Source of the DNA: Cyclobacterium salsum
GTDB lineage: Bacteria > Bacteroidota > Bacteroidia > Cytophagales > Cyclobacteriaceae
Direction: 5' to 3'
Assembly (NCBI RefSeq): GCF_010119245.1
Contig: NZ_WNKG01000001.1
Span: 434,001 to 498,000, forward strand
DNA length: 64,000 bases
Positions within the stretch are counted from its first letter, which is position 1. Every line of letters starts with the position of its first letter. A program made the position numbers and the translations under genes. Shown here one piece after another: positions 44,291 through 55,100 of this stretch. The notes beneath the pieces were generated by a model, which had not been told where the DNA came from, ran no database searches, and saw only the letters and a program-made list of their open reading frames with translations.

Positions 44291-45652
44291 TCAGATGAAT
44301 AAAGATAGGACCAAAACCAGAAAAAACCCGGTAAGGGAGATAATGGTTTCCAGTACCGTCCAGGTTTGTAGGGTTTCTTTTTCGGAAATGTCCAGGTATT
44401 TTTTTACCAGCCAAAAGCCGCTGTCGTTTACATGCGACAAGATACAGGAACCGGCCGCAATGGCAATACCAATTAGTGCCTTGTGCGGATCAGAGTAGTC
44501 CAATCCACTCAGAACCGGAGCGATCATTCCTGCCGCCGTCACCATAGCCACCGTAGCCGAACCCTGAATAATCCGAATGACTACGGCAATCAGATAGGCC
44601 ATTACAATCGGTGCCACATTGTAGGCGATAAATACTTCCGCCAACGCCTCTCCGGCCCCGCTCTGGACCAGTATTTCCTTAAACATTCCTCCCGCACCTG
44701 TAATGACAATGATTAGCCCGGCTGGTGCGAGGGCTTTATCCGAAAACTCCAGGAGCTGTTTGGCTTTAAATCCCTTTCTGAACCCCAGGAAATAGGAGGC
44801 GACCAAAGTAGCGATGGTTAGCGCGATGAAGGGATGCCCTAAAAACTGAGCCAAACGGATCAAAAAGCTATCTCCATTGATATAGCCCATGTCGACAAAC
44901 ATGTCAGAACTCGTTGCAATCAAAATTAAAAATAAAGGCAAAATGATGATGAATGCAATCATAAAAAAATCATTCCTGCTGGCTTTACTTTCTTCTTCAT
45001 CATTGAATTCAATATGAGCAGGAACCGGGACAAAAATTCTCTTTGAAATAAATCCGCCAAATACCGGACCGGCCAAAATGGCGCAAGGAAGTCCGACCAA
45101 AACCCCGAAAACAATCATCCAGCCCAAAGGAGCTTGAATAATTTCTGCCACCGCAACGGGTCCGGGGGTTGGTGGAATGAAAGCATGCGTCACTGCCATC
45201 CCTGCCAACAAAGGAACTGCAAAATGAAGCAGGGATTTTTGGGCTTTATGGGCCAGGGCGTATACCAGTGGTATTAGAATAATAAAACCCACATCTAAAA
45301 ATACCGGAATGGATACGATAAATCCGGTAAGCATCAACGCCCAAGAGGTTCTTTTCTCGCCAAAACCCTTGATGAGAAAATGCGCCATGGTCTGCGCGCC
45401 TCCGGACACTTCAAGTAATTTCCCCAAAATGGCTCCTAACCCGACCACAATGGTAATAAACCCCAAAATATCTCCCATCCCCTTCTGAAGGCTGGCAATC
45501 AATTCCATAAATGGCATTCCGGCAGCCAACCCCACAAAGCAACTGGCAAGAAGTAACGAAATGAAAGCATGAACTTTTAGTTTCATTACCAACACCAATA
45601 AAAGTACGATTGATAAAGAGGTAATTATAAATAAATAAATGGTTTGGTCCAT
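44291..45652 (-). CDS. GntP-family gluconate/sugar-acid permease
   Basis: 453 residues with ~12 TM helices and the GntP family features GGAQTMAHFLIKGFGEKR, VTHAFIPPTPGPVAVAE, GSATVAMVTAAGMIAP and HVNDSGFWLVKKY. It is a proton symporter of gluconate-like acids across the inner membrane. Downstream genes are the dehydratase, upstream the aldolase and kinase, so the substrate is a sugar acid of the 2-keto-3-deoxy route. Confidence 0.92.
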   Translation of the reverse strand: MDQTIYLFIITSLSIVLLLVLVMKLKVHAFISLLLASCFVGLAAGMPFMELIASLQKGMGDILGFITIVVGLGAILGKLLEVSGGAQTMAHFLIKGFGEKRTSWALMLTGFIVSIPVFLDVGFIILIPLVYALAHKAQKSLLHFAVPLLAGMAVTHAFIPPTPGPVAVAEIIQAPLGWMIVFGVLVGLPCAILAGPVFGGFISKRIFVPVPAHIEFNDEEESKASRNDFFMIAFIIILPLFLILIATSSDMFVDMGYINGDSFLIRLAQFLGHPFIALTIATLVASYFLGFRKGFKAKQLLEFSDKALAPAGLIIVITGAGGMFKEILVQSGAGEALAEVFIAYNVAPIVMAYLIAVVIRIIQGSATVAMVTAAGMIAPVLSGLDYSDPHKALIGIAIAAGSCILSHVNDSGFWLVKKYLDISEKETLQTWTVLETIISLTGFFLVLVLSLFI

Positions 45653-45701
45653 GAGGGTTTTGGTTGTTGATATTAGGTTTAGGTTAATTCAAAGGCAGCT
45701 A

Positions 45702-46358
45702 TTAACTGGTTTGCTTATCGGCAAACTTCTTATAGGCCCCTAAGAAAGCATGTAGGTGGTTCGTAAGCCCCTTCCAGTCTTTATTATTAAGAAATTCTTT
45801 GGGAACCAATGCACTGCCCACACCAACAGCCTTTGCCCCTGCTTCGAAATAGGCGGCAATGTTACTCGCATTCACTCCTCCCGTAGGCATTAATGAAATA
45901 TCATTCAATGGGGCCAGGACATCTTTGATATAAGCAGGCCCCATGGACCCAGCCGGAAATACCTTGACCATCGTGGCACCCATTTGCCAGGTCTTGAAAA
46001 TTTCAGTAGGGGTAAATGCCCCGGGAAAGACCGGTATTTTCTGGGCAACACAGTAATTAATCACATCAACATCCGATATGGGAGTCACTATAAACTGGGC
46101 ACCGGCTTCAAGTGCTTCGTGCATCCCATTCAAATCACAAACGGTCCCCGCTCCAATATTCAATACCTCTCCAAATTCTTTTACCAAATGGGCGATGTCA
46201 TTTTTGGAATTATCCGAGTTCATCGTGATTTCCATGGTACTGATTCCTGCTTCCTGAAAACAGGAGGCCACCCGAATCAAATCCTTACTATCCAGATTCC
46301 TAAATATGGATACAATGGGAGCTTTCTCAAAAGCTTCCCAAGAAAATGCTTTTTTCAT
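45702..46358 (-). CDS. 2-keto-3-deoxy-6-phosphogluconate/galactonate aldolase
   Basis: 218 residues from the ATG at 46358 (MKKAFSWEAFEKAPIVSIF); an earlier ATG (46394) adds 12 unlikely residues. Type I KDPG/KDPGal aldolase motifs: ISTMEITMNSD, NIGAGTVCD, FIVTPISDVDVINYC, and TMVKVFPAG with the Schiff-base Lys, then LMPTGGVNASNI. It splits 2-keto-3-deoxy-6-phospho-sugar acids to pyruvate and a triose phosphate. It overlaps the dgoK-like end by 32 nt. Confidence 0.92.
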   Translation of the reverse strand: MKKAFSWEAFEKAPIVSIFRNLDSKDLIRVASCFQEAGISTMEITMNSDNSKNDIAHLVKEFGEVLNIGAGTVCDLNGMHEALEAGAQFIVTPISDVDVINYCVAQKIPVFPGAFTPTEIFKTWQMGATMVKVFPAGSMGPAYIKDVLAPLNDISLMPTGGVNASNIAAYFEAGAKAVGVGSALVPKEFLNNKDWKGLTNHLHAFLGAYKKFADKQTS

Positions 46359-47322
46359 GATTATTGGTATAATTAAATATTTCCAGTTGACCAAATACCA
46401 CCGCCTGCCGGACGTCTTGCTGGCTAAGTATTTTAGCTTTTAGCGGCAAAATTTCCATGGCTCTGGAATAGGTTGTATGTAAATTACCTTCGGCACATAA
46501 ATAAATCGGAAAGTCTCTATTAGTTGACAAATTACTAAGTTCGTTACCAATCAACAAACCGCTCAAATAATGAAAATTCTCGGTTTTAGTTAGCTTTCCA
46601 AATAATTCGTTGGTTCTAACCTGAAAAAGGGAACCCAGTAAATTACCCTTAGCCCCCTCTTCTACCCCTCTGGTAAAAGCCAGACCCAATTCAGTATCTG
46701 CTAACGCTCCCCTGCTGATACTATCGGAAAGCAAGCTGTGACGCGAAAGAATCTGAAAAACCTCCCCGGTCATATAGGTTTTGAAGTCAGAAATTTCACC
46801 AGCGGACACATATATATGTTTGGAGTGAGTACCCGGCAAGATAAAAACCCCCTCTCCAGCAAAGGAGGGCAGTTGACGAATAATTCCTATTAGTTGGGTT
46901 TCCTCTCCCCGCATCACATCCCGGGTACTTTTGACACCTGATAGCAAAAAAATCGGATGATCTATTTTATCTCCTGATCTGTAAAAATGCATTTCCATGG
47001 TAGACCCCTTTAAAGGGAAGGGAAGCGTCGCATACGGTAACTCTCTGATGCCTACTGTAGACGAAGCCATTCCGGAACATAGAATCATGGTTTCGGTCAG
47101 ATCCAGGTTCAGCTTTCTTTCCAGTGCCTTTACTCCCTCGCTAAGCAAATCCATATAAAACTGCTCTCTATCTGTATTGGGTCCACTTTCCTGAAAATTT
47201 TGGAAAGCCTGTTTGACACCCAGTCCGGAAATATACTCTCCAAGAATCTGTCGATCTTCCACTCGTACCAATCGAAGTCTGAACGAACTGGTTCCCCAAT
47301 CACAGCTTAAAAACCGAATCAT
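46327..47322 (-). CDS. dgoK: 2-dehydro-3-deoxygalactonokinase
   Basis: 331 residues. DgoK features: DWGTSSFRLRLV at the N-terminus (ATPase-like DWGT), ILCSGMASSTVGIRELPY and ILPGTHSKHIYV. It phosphorylates 2-dehydro-3-deoxygalactonate (or -gluconate) so that the following aldolase can act. It is the first gene of the operon dgoK-aldolase-gntP-FAH. No regulator is seen upstream. Confidence 0.93.
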   Translation of the reverse strand: MIRFLSCDWGTSSFRLRLVRVEDRQILGEYISGLGVKQAFQNFQESGPNTDREQFYMDLLSEGVKALERKLNLDLTETMILCSGMASSTVGIRELPYATLPFPLKGSTMEMHFYRSGDKIDHPIFLLSGVKSTRDVMRGEETQLIGIIRQLPSFAGEGVFILPGTHSKHIYVSAGEISDFKTYMTGEVFQILSRHSLLSDSISRGALADTELGLAFTRGVEEGAKGNLLGSLFQVRTNELFGKLTKTENFHYLSGLLIGNELSNLSTNRDFPIYLCAEGNLHTTYSRAMEILPLKAKILSQQDVRQAVVFGQLEIFNYTNNHEKSIFLGSF

Positions 47323-47862
47323 ATCAATCGTAGGTTACTGGGTTTATCTTTTACCTGACTTATTCTTGTCTGCTTTTATCAAACGCACCAAATCATTTCT
47401 GAACTATTATTAATCGGGAATCAGAAGCCACAACCAGCCTCTTTCCTTGAGCTCGCTCCACCATCCCCAAAAACTAGCATCGTTTAGGATCTTTTGACCA
47501 TCCAAAATGCTCCTTTTAAAATAATTCAGCTGCTGAAATTAAAGAATTCAAAATTAATTTCAGAAAAAAAAGAAAATTTTACCACTATTCCTTCTTTTAG
47601 GAAGTAAAATCAGCCAATTGGGGAGCATATACATAATGAAAGCGAGCCTGCCTGAGGCAAACAAGCATAATAAAAGCGACATAAAGTTGGATGTAGCGAT
47701 AATTATCGGGGGAAAAGAAACGAGATTTCCTTAGAAAGTTCGGGACATCCCAATCATCGGAACGGGACAAGTTGTCTCCATTTGAAAAAATTATTAGCCC
47801 ATGGATAAAGAAAATGCAGGATGCCAACCTAGGTAATTGACATCCTGCATTTTTCCAGAAAT
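47323..47862. other. 540-bp gene-poor spacer with possible relics
   Basis: Lies between dgoK and the phospholipase C gene. It has no convincing functional gene. A 43-codon stretch on the minus strand (47410-47538, ending in ELKERGWLWLLIPD and lacking a start codon) looks like a gene tail. A 76-codon ORF at 47597-47827 carries RQARFHYVYAPQL-like sequence similar to short ORFs often annotated in this lineage. A terminator for the phospholipase gene is at 47811-47854. Confidence 0.55.
47811..47854 (-). terminator. Terminator of the phospholipase C gene
   Basis: AAAATGCAGGATG (47811-47823) pairs with CATCCTGCATTTT around a 17-nt loop, with T residues after the stem on the minus strand, 9 bp beyond the stop. 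Confidence 0.78.
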
Positions 47863-50421
47863 TTAAGTCAGATCAAGGGCTGTTTCACCTCCCATGAAAG
47901 GGTCAGAAGTACTGTGTTTTCCAAATTCAAGTCGGCCACAATACCGTTTGTTAAAGGAGGGAATATCCTCCATCCGTATTGAAAAATCATACCAGCCATT
48001 GCTGGAGCGCGTAGGAATACGAACTGATTTTTTTTGTCTCGCTTTGAGGGTAATGGATTTATTCCCCTGCCGGTAGGCATTATCAGAAACCGATAGTGCT
48101 ATAGGTTGCGACTCTCTGTTTTCTAAAACCACTTTCACAATCCCCGATCCGGAAATAGAATCATCCGGGAGGTATTCGGATTGCGTATTCAGGATGGGGG
48201 AACCTTTTCGGCCGGAAATCTCCCTGAAGAAGCCATTAGGCCCGTATACCAACAGGCGATAATCTTCTCCTTGAAAATTTTTCAGGGGCCAATCATAATT
48301 CAGTTCATCTCCCGATTTGACTGCAAAGGACCAGCTGCGGAAGGTTTCGGTTTCCCCGTATTCGGCAGATGTGTAGGCTCCAGGTACATAAACTACAAAT
48401 GGAGCTCCAAGGGCGTTTTTACCAAATTGTTTATTCGAAGCTTCAAACCGAATCCGGACCACATCTTCCGTCTCATCCAGGTTTCCTTCCACATAGAGTT
48501 CATAAGCAAGTGCATTCGAGGGCTTAGTGCCCGGCTCCTGACTTGGAATCCAGGGGGATTGTTGAGGATGGTTATTGGCCCGTTGGATTTCTTCCGGATC
48601 AAGTGCTTTGAAATTATTCGGGATTTCTTTGAATCCGGCACGATGAATGGCTTTCACATGATTTTCAAAATCCACAAAATCAGGCAAGTCTATCGCTTCC
48701 CCATTATAAGGTCTGAATACCGAGGTAAGATCCCCAGAGATAGCTCGTCTCCAGCTACTGATATTGTCCTCCCGAATGGTTTTTCCGGTTTTCTGGGATA
48801 GGAATTTTTCCAAAAACAATATGGTAGACGATATGTCACAGACTTCGGAGTTTACCCATCCGCCCCTGCTCCATGGAGAAGCCACGATCAACGGTACACG
48901 GTAACCCAATCCAACGGGGCTTTCACGGGCATCTTCAGGACTCATACCCGGATAGTTTATCTCTTGTTCTTTGGTCACGAACTCCGTACGGGCATCCAGT
49001 CCTTTGGACATCCGTCCCGTTGTGGAATCACCAGGCTTGGGTGGTACAAATGGAGGTACGTGATCAAAATACCCATCGTTCTCATCATAGTTGAGAATAA
49101 AAATGGTTTTCTTCCAAACCTCCGGGTTTTTAGTTAAAATCTCCAAGGCCTCTGATACATACCAAGCCCCATACCAGGGCGCACTGGGGTGATCGGAGAA
49201 TTTCTGCGGCGCCACCAGCCAGGAAACAGTCGGTAACTTTCCTGAGTCCACGTCTTTTCGGAATTGGTGAAAAATATCCCCTTTTGGAATTTTGGTGGAC
49301 CGTTTTTCATTCCCCTCGCGATACCTTAGCTCCTCAGTCCGGTGATAATCCGGATCGGCTATATTTGTCGTAAAAGCCCTTTTATGTAATTCCTTTTCCT
49401 TTTCGCTGAGCCTGGCAAAAGCGTCGGGATTAAATTCTGCTAGCGTTTTTTCTATAAATTCCAGTTCCCGTTTTCTCGCTTCCAGTTGGCTTAAAAGTTC
49501 ATTCTTCCTGTCTTCCGCCGCTCGGGCAATTTCCGTCTCCAGTTCGGAAATTTCGGTCGGGAGATTTTTTTGGTGGTGCTTCAGGAAGGCATAATGGCCA
49601 GGCGTAAACCGAACACCAAACTGCTTAAACCACTCCAGGTTATTATCGGTAAAATTAGCCAGCCAGGACTCATCTTCCCCTTCCAGAAGGGTATTAACAC
49701 TCACTTCATTTTGATACACCCTCCAATCCACTCCCTGTTCCTGAAGGCGGTCGGGAAAGGTTTTCCAATCCACTTCTTTACCATAGGTATGTTCCCCATT
49801 TCTTACCAATGGCTTCTCTCCCGGTTTGCCGACCGTTTTTCCCGCCCAGAGGTAATTTCGGTTAGTGGTGGTTCCGGTCAATGCAGCGCAAAAGTGCTGG
49901 TCGCAAACGGTAAACGCATCGGCAAAGGCGTAATAAAAGGGAATGTCCTCCCGGTCGTAATAGCCCATCGTCATGGGCACCTGACTAAACTCCTTTCTCC
50001 CGGGACGTTTTGCCTCGATCCATCCATCGTACTTTCCGTTATTTCGGGCATCTACCTGATTTTCCCAGGAATGAGGAATGTCACTCATCCAGGTAGCCTT
50101 CGTATCTTGGATATTTAAACGGAATGGAGCAAAAGTCTGCCCTTTGTTATCCCGCTGCAGCCAAACCAAATCCTTGCTTGGAAGCCGGATGGCGCGGGGA
50201 TCGTTAAAACCACGGACACCTTTTAACTTTCCAAAGCAATGGTCAAAAGAGCGGTTTTCCTGCATGAGTATCACCACATGTTCCGCATCCATAAAGGTAG
50301 TTCCCGGGTCGGGACTGATAGCCATGGCTTTTTGAATGGAGGATGGCAATGCTCCCCATAGGCCTGCTCCACCAGAAAACAGGGCTGCTTTCTTTAGAAA
50401 TTCCCTTCTATTTTCATTCAT
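47863..50421 (-). CDS. Phosphocholine-specific-type phospholipase C, TAT-exported
   Basis: 852 residues. The start has a twin-arginine signal (NENRREFLKKAALFSGGAG). The phosphoesterase family core follows: AEHVVILMQENRSFDHCFGKLKGVRGF (metal-binding), PHSWENQVDARNNGKYDGW and NYDENDGYFDHVPPFVPP. Two C-terminal beta domains (~620-850; KTIRED-type region and SIRMEDIPSFNKRYCGRLEFG) complete the bacterial PLC layout. It should cleave phosphocholine- or phosphoethanolamine-type lipids outside the inner membrane. It ends with a terminator and lies downstream of susD, with a terminator between (50509-50535), so it may have its own promoter. Confidence 0.92.
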   Translation of the reverse strand: MNENRREFLKKAALFSGGAGLWGALPSSIQKAMAISPDPGTTFMDAEHVVILMQENRSFDHCFGKLKGVRGFNDPRAIRLPSKDLVWLQRDNKGQTFAPFRLNIQDTKATWMSDIPHSWENQVDARNNGKYDGWIEAKRPGRKEFSQVPMTMGYYDREDIPFYYAFADAFTVCDQHFCAALTGTTTNRNYLWAGKTVGKPGEKPLVRNGEHTYGKEVDWKTFPDRLQEQGVDWRVYQNEVSVNTLLEGEDESWLANFTDNNLEWFKQFGVRFTPGHYAFLKHHQKNLPTEISELETEIARAAEDRKNELLSQLEARKRELEFIEKTLAEFNPDAFARLSEKEKELHKRAFTTNIADPDYHRTEELRYREGNEKRSTKIPKGDIFHQFRKDVDSGKLPTVSWLVAPQKFSDHPSAPWYGAWYVSEALEILTKNPEVWKKTIFILNYDENDGYFDHVPPFVPPKPGDSTTGRMSKGLDARTEFVTKEQEINYPGMSPEDARESPVGLGYRVPLIVASPWSRGGWVNSEVCDISSTILFLEKFLSQKTGKTIREDNISSWRRAISGDLTSVFRPYNGEAIDLPDFVDFENHVKAIHRAGFKEIPNNFKALDPEEIQRANNHPQQSPWIPSQEPGTKPSNALAYELYVEGNLDETEDVVRIRFEASNKQFGKNALGAPFVVYVPGAYTSAEYGETETFRSWSFAVKSGDELNYDWPLKNFQGEDYRLLVYGPNGFFREISGRKGSPILNTQSEYLPDDSISGSGIVKVVLENRESQPIALSVSDNAYRQGNKSITLKARQKKSVRIPTRSSNGWYDFSIRMEDIPSFNKRYCGRLEFGKHSTSDPFMGGETALDLT

Positions 50422-50508
50422 AATTAATTCCTTGACTTTTTAATATACAGCTCATTTACCCGAAATGGAGTAAATGTTCGATTCATTTCTGACAAAAATC
50501 AAAAAAAA

Positions 50509-50535
50509 ACCAGACAGGTATCTTTCCTGTCTGGT
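50509..50535 (-). terminator. Terminator of susC-susD
   Basis: ACCAGACAGG, 7-nt loop, CCTGTCTGGT: a 10-bp perfect stem, followed on the minus strand by nine T residues, 11 bp past the susD stop. Confidence 0.9.
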
Positions 50536-50545
50536 AGCTAGCTGT

Positions 50546-52102
50546 TTATTCCACATCCCACCAAACGCGGGTGGTGATTCTATCCTGTCCCTGAACACTC
50601 ACGGCCTGCTCGTAATTTTCCTTGTTTAGCGCCTGTACACCGGTGGGATACATAAACCGTACGGGCACCGTTTCTATATAGGCCGCCGGACCGGGCTCGA
50701 TCTCCGGAATGCCCGTTCTTCTCCAGTCAAACCATCCTTCCAGGCCATTGAAGAAAAGTGCCAGCCATTTTTGGGTACCGATCTTTTCTAATTTTTCCTG
50801 CTGGCTACCCGTATAGGCAACATCTTGTTGCGAATAATAACCCGCTTCCGGCTGCACCACATCTGCCAACTCGGTTAGATTGGCAACCCGCAGTCGCTCC
50901 TCGTAATAATCAAACGAGGCTTTTATTCCATTTTCATAGTACGTACCTGCGTCGCCTACCGAAATGTAGCCCTTTTCCCTGGCCTCTGCCAATAGAAACT
51001 GCAATTCAGAATAGCCCATCAACATGGTTTGAAAGCCGATTGGGGAAGCGTAATCCGAACAAACAAGGCATGAAAATAACAAGCCTACCCTGGAAATGAA
51101 ATTGGAACCTCCCCTGTCGGGATCACCGGTTGGGGAATAATCGAGTGCATCTTCATCGGCAAGTCCATTGGGGACCCCCGCATAATCCTCGGGAGCGCCT
51201 ATGATTCCTGCACCACTAGCATTGGTTGGTTGGAAATAGGCAAAAAGACGTGGATCACTGAGATCTTTCAAATAGCCTTCCACCGTAGTACTGAGCCGGT
51301 ATTCATCAAAGGAGCCGGAACGGGTGGTATATAGGTAATGTTGATTTGGAACATCCGGCAAATACTGAAGGGCCGCATTGTCCTCGTTCCCTTCAAAGAT
51401 GGGAAATTGCTGAGGGTTCGCTACAATCGCTTGCATGGCTGCTGATGGATCTTCCCGGTCCGAAAGTCGCATCAAGGCACGTAATCGGAGGGAATTTGAC
51501 AGCTTTTTCCATTTCATAATATCACCCTGAAAGAGAATATCCCCGTCCAATGCCTCGGCAGAAGTTCCAAACAACTGATTGGCTTGCTCCAAATCACTTA
51601 ATATGCCTTCATAAATAATTTCCTGCCGGTCAAATTTCGGGTAGTTGATCCCCTCCTTTGCACCGGTGGCTTCTGTATAGGGAAGGTCTCCATAGGCATC
51701 GGTCATAAAGGCATACATGAGCGACTTCATTACCAAAGCTACACCTACGTAGTTGTTCTCTCCCTGCTCCGTGGAAATCAATACCACATTATTAACGTCC
51801 CTAAGGGTGTTGTAAAACACACTGTAGGGATTCCCTTCAGGTCCCCAATTATATCGGTCTTCGTTGGTAAACTGAATCTTTGATGTATACTGCATAACCA
51901 CGTTTCCAATTCCCCATCCTTTGCCAATAATCTCATTGGAGGCGTTACGAATGATATTGGGTAATAAAAGCGAAGAAGAAACGGTCTCAGGACTATTGGG
52001 ATTTCTATTCACTTCCTCAAAATCTTTGTCACAGCTGCTGACCATGCCTACCAATATAAGTAAGGTCAACACACCCACTAATTGTATTTTTATATCTTTC
52101 AT
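50546..52102 (-). CDS. SusD/RagB-family nutrient-binding lipoprotein
   Basis: 518 residues. Lipoprotein signal with lipobox MVSSC (Cys ~24), then SusD-like motifs (DKDFEEVNRNPNSPETV, KSLMYAFMTDAYGDLPYTEA, WKKLSNSLRLRALMRLSDRED, NGLEGWFDWRRTGIPE). It is of the SusD-like_2 type. It sits on the outer membrane and hands substrates to the SusC partner encoded 20 bp upstream. The ligand is unknown; the adjacent phospholipase C and amino-alcohol operon make a lipid-derived or amino-linked substrate possible. Confidence 0.94.
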   Translation of the reverse strand: MKDIKIQLVGVLTLLILVGMVSSCDKDFEEVNRNPNSPETVSSSLLLPNIIRNASNEIIGKGWGIGNVVMQYTSKIQFTNEDRYNWGPEGNPYSVFYNTLRDVNNVVLISTEQGENNYVGVALVMKSLMYAFMTDAYGDLPYTEATGAKEGINYPKFDRQEIIYEGILSDLEQANQLFGTSAEALDGDILFQGDIMKWKKLSNSLRLRALMRLSDREDPSAAMQAIVANPQQFPIFEGNEDNAALQYLPDVPNQHYLYTTRSGSFDEYRLSTTVEGYLKDLSDPRLFAYFQPTNASGAGIIGAPEDYAGVPNGLADEDALDYSPTGDPDRGGSNFISRVGLLFSCLVCSDYASPIGFQTMLMGYSELQFLLAEAREKGYISVGDAGTYYENGIKASFDYYEERLRVANLTELADVVQPEAGYYSQQDVAYTGSQQEKLEKIGTQKWLALFFNGLEGWFDWRRTGIPEIEPGPAAYIETVPVRFMYPTGVQALNKENYEQAVSVQGQDRITTRVWWDVE

Positions 52103-52122
52103 GATGCGTTTGCGTTTGGAAA

Positions 52123-55100
52123 TTAAAACTTAAGGTTTAGATTAAAACCTATGCTTCTGGAAGAAGGAAATGCCATGTCTTCCACTCCGGGGATCAGGGT
52201 TCCCCCACTCATGGCCATGGTTTCCGGATCGAAGTGTGGGTTCTCTGTCCACAGGGCCAGGTTTCTCGCTACCAGGGAAAAACGCGCTTCCTGAAAAGGT
52301 AACTTACCCATAGAGGTTCCCGGAATGGTATATCCCAATGTCACCTCCCGGAGCTTAACAAAAGAAGCATCGTATTTCGCGGCCTCTACATTGCTTCGCT
52401 CATAGTATCGGTTGTGCCAGTCTCTTGAACTAATTTTCCGGTCATTGGGCACGAAACTGTCATCCGCTGTCTGAATTACTCCAGGGCTGGTGATACCATT
52501 TCCTTCCACCGAGAGATCGTAACCATTTTCACGTCCCAGTAAGGTCTCTTCCAATTGCCCCGCAGTACTGCCAATGGTCTTGGTTCGGGAAACAACGATG
52601 CCTCCTTGACGGATATCAAATAGGAATCCAAATGTAAATTTTTTATAGTTAAAGTTATTCTGAATTCCGAGCATCCAATCGGGGTTGTAGTTCCCTTGAA
52701 GAACCAGTTCAGGAGAGGTTATGGGTGTTCCGGTAGAATTATGGATGATTTGGCCAAAATAAGGGCTGTCTACATCATCCACCCGGGCAAATCCCCTTCC
52801 GTAGATATTTCCCATTCGCTCTCCAATGCGGGCCTGTATGGTGGCCCCATTTCTCCCAACCATGGAATAGGATGTCAAATCGTCGGTTAATTCTAACACC
52901 TTACTTCGGTTTCGGGTAAAATTAGCCATGATATTCCAGTTGAGGCCGTTCACATTTTGCAAAGGGCTACCGGAAAGAACGAGTTCGATTCCGTTGTTTT
53001 GAATTTCTCCGGCATTGATAATCCGGCTGGCGTAACCGGTAGAAATATCCAATTCTATCGGGATGATCTGGTTACGGGTTCGATTGTCGTAATAAGTAAA
53101 GTCAAGGCCCAACCTTCCTTTTAGCAAGCGGATATCTGCTCCGACTTCGACCGATCCAGTTCGTTCCGGTTTCAGATCAGCATTTGCCAATCGGTTGGAC
53201 TCTGTTTTGCTTTGAATGGAACCCCATGGCGTAGCCGGGTTAAAAACATTCGTCAGGCTGTACGGATTGGTATCATTACCCACTTCCGCATAGGCGGCTC
53301 TTACCTTGACAAATGAAAAAGCATCCGGCAATGTAACCATGTCCGAAATAATCGCACTCATGGTAGCTGAGGGATAGAAATAACTATTGTTTGTAACCGG
53401 CAAAGTGCTGGACCAATCATTTCTTCCCGTAATGTCCAGAAAAAGGATGTTCTTGTAGCCAATTTGGCCAAATCCGTATAAGGAATTAATTCGCTTCTCC
53501 GAAACCATGTGTTCCACCTGTAGGTTGACTGCCGTGTTCGTGAAATTATAGATTTCCGGTATCAGTAATTGAGGGGCCATGGTCCGGGTAAACCGGTTTT
53601 CCTGGATCATTTGGTTTCCTCCCAAGGATACCGTATAAGACCAATTGGGATTTTCGGATTCGGAATACGTGAGCAAGAAATCGGTATTTCGCTCGTTAAA
53701 CGAAACGGCATCCTCTCGGTAACTTCCAAATGGAAAACGCTGGGTACTGAAAGCTCTCTTTCTGTCCCGAAGGTCATTGTACAAGTCAAGCCCTGTGCGA
53801 ACCATCAGGTTAAGCTTATCGGTGAATTTATAGTTGACAACCACATTTCCGAAAATACGATCTTTGGATTGTCCGTTGGTATTTTCGTATACGTTGAAAT
53901 AGGGATTGTCGTGGTAGTTGTAATTATAATTAAACTGCTGTCTTCCTTCCAGTCCAGGCATCCAGTAATCCTGCAAATTTCTTGTATTGATCTGCCTTCC
54001 GTACCAAATCCAGAGGTACATCAAACTTTCGGTACCATAGCTGATACTTGGACGATTGCCGCTTATTGAATTTTGATAATTGATGGCTGTGGTGACGGAA
54101 AGTTTATCAGTGATTTGGCTCATCCCGTTAAATGCCAGGGTATTTCGTTTTAAATCCGTGTTTGGAATGGTACCCTTTTGATCCAGATTGGTCCAGGAAA
54201 AACGAAAATTTGACCGTTCGTTACCAGATGCAATGGAAATGTTATTGGAAAGAGTAACACCAGTTTGGAAAAAATCATTGATATTGTTGGGCTGCGATAC
54301 CCATGGTGTAGGGGTAATGGTGCTGCCTTCCGGCGCATTCAAATCGCCTCCCCGGTATCCGGGAACATCCCTGGGCGAATCAAATTGGGGAATCGTGCTT
54401 CCCTGATCCATCAGAGGCCCCCAGCTTTCATCCACTCCATCGGCAATACCTGCACCCGCTCCGTTTACGAAGGTGAACTGCCCATTATTTCCTTGTCCAT
54501 ACCGGTCTTGCCAGTCAGGAAGCCTCAGGGGCGTATCAAATGTGGTGTTGGAGTTAATACTCACGCCCAATCCACGTTTGTTTTTACCGGATTTGGTGGT
54601 AATCAAAATCGCACCATTCGCCGCTCGTGAGCCATACAATGCAGCAGCAGCCGGACCTTTCAATATACTCATCGAAGCGATGTCATCCGGGTTAATTTCC
54701 CCTGCCGGGTTACCATAGTCCACTTCCTGGTTACCCGATCCGGATGAACCCACGATATTGTTGCTAATGGGAACGCCATCTACAACGAATAAGGGTTGGT
54801 TTGCATTAATATTCAGCGATGATTCACCCCGGATGGTTACCCGGGAGGATCCGCCTACCCCGCTGGAAGAATTGGTGATCTGTACCCCCGCCACTCTTCC
54901 ACTGAGCGAATTGATTACATTCGTTTCCCTGGCTTCAGTAAATTTGTCTCCATCTACCGCCTGCACCGAATATCCCAGGGCCTTGGTTTCCCGTTCCACT
55001 CCCAGCGCGGTAACCACCACTTCATTCAATTCTTCGGAGGAATAATCTAATACCACATCCAGGGTGGATTGGTTTCCAACCGCAATTTCCTGTGCCTGGA

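Noticed and set aside
47597-47827. 76-codon minus-strand ORF as a protein-coding gene
   Set aside because: No start context or domain, and it resembles recurrent spurious ORFs; treated as part of the gene-poor spacer.
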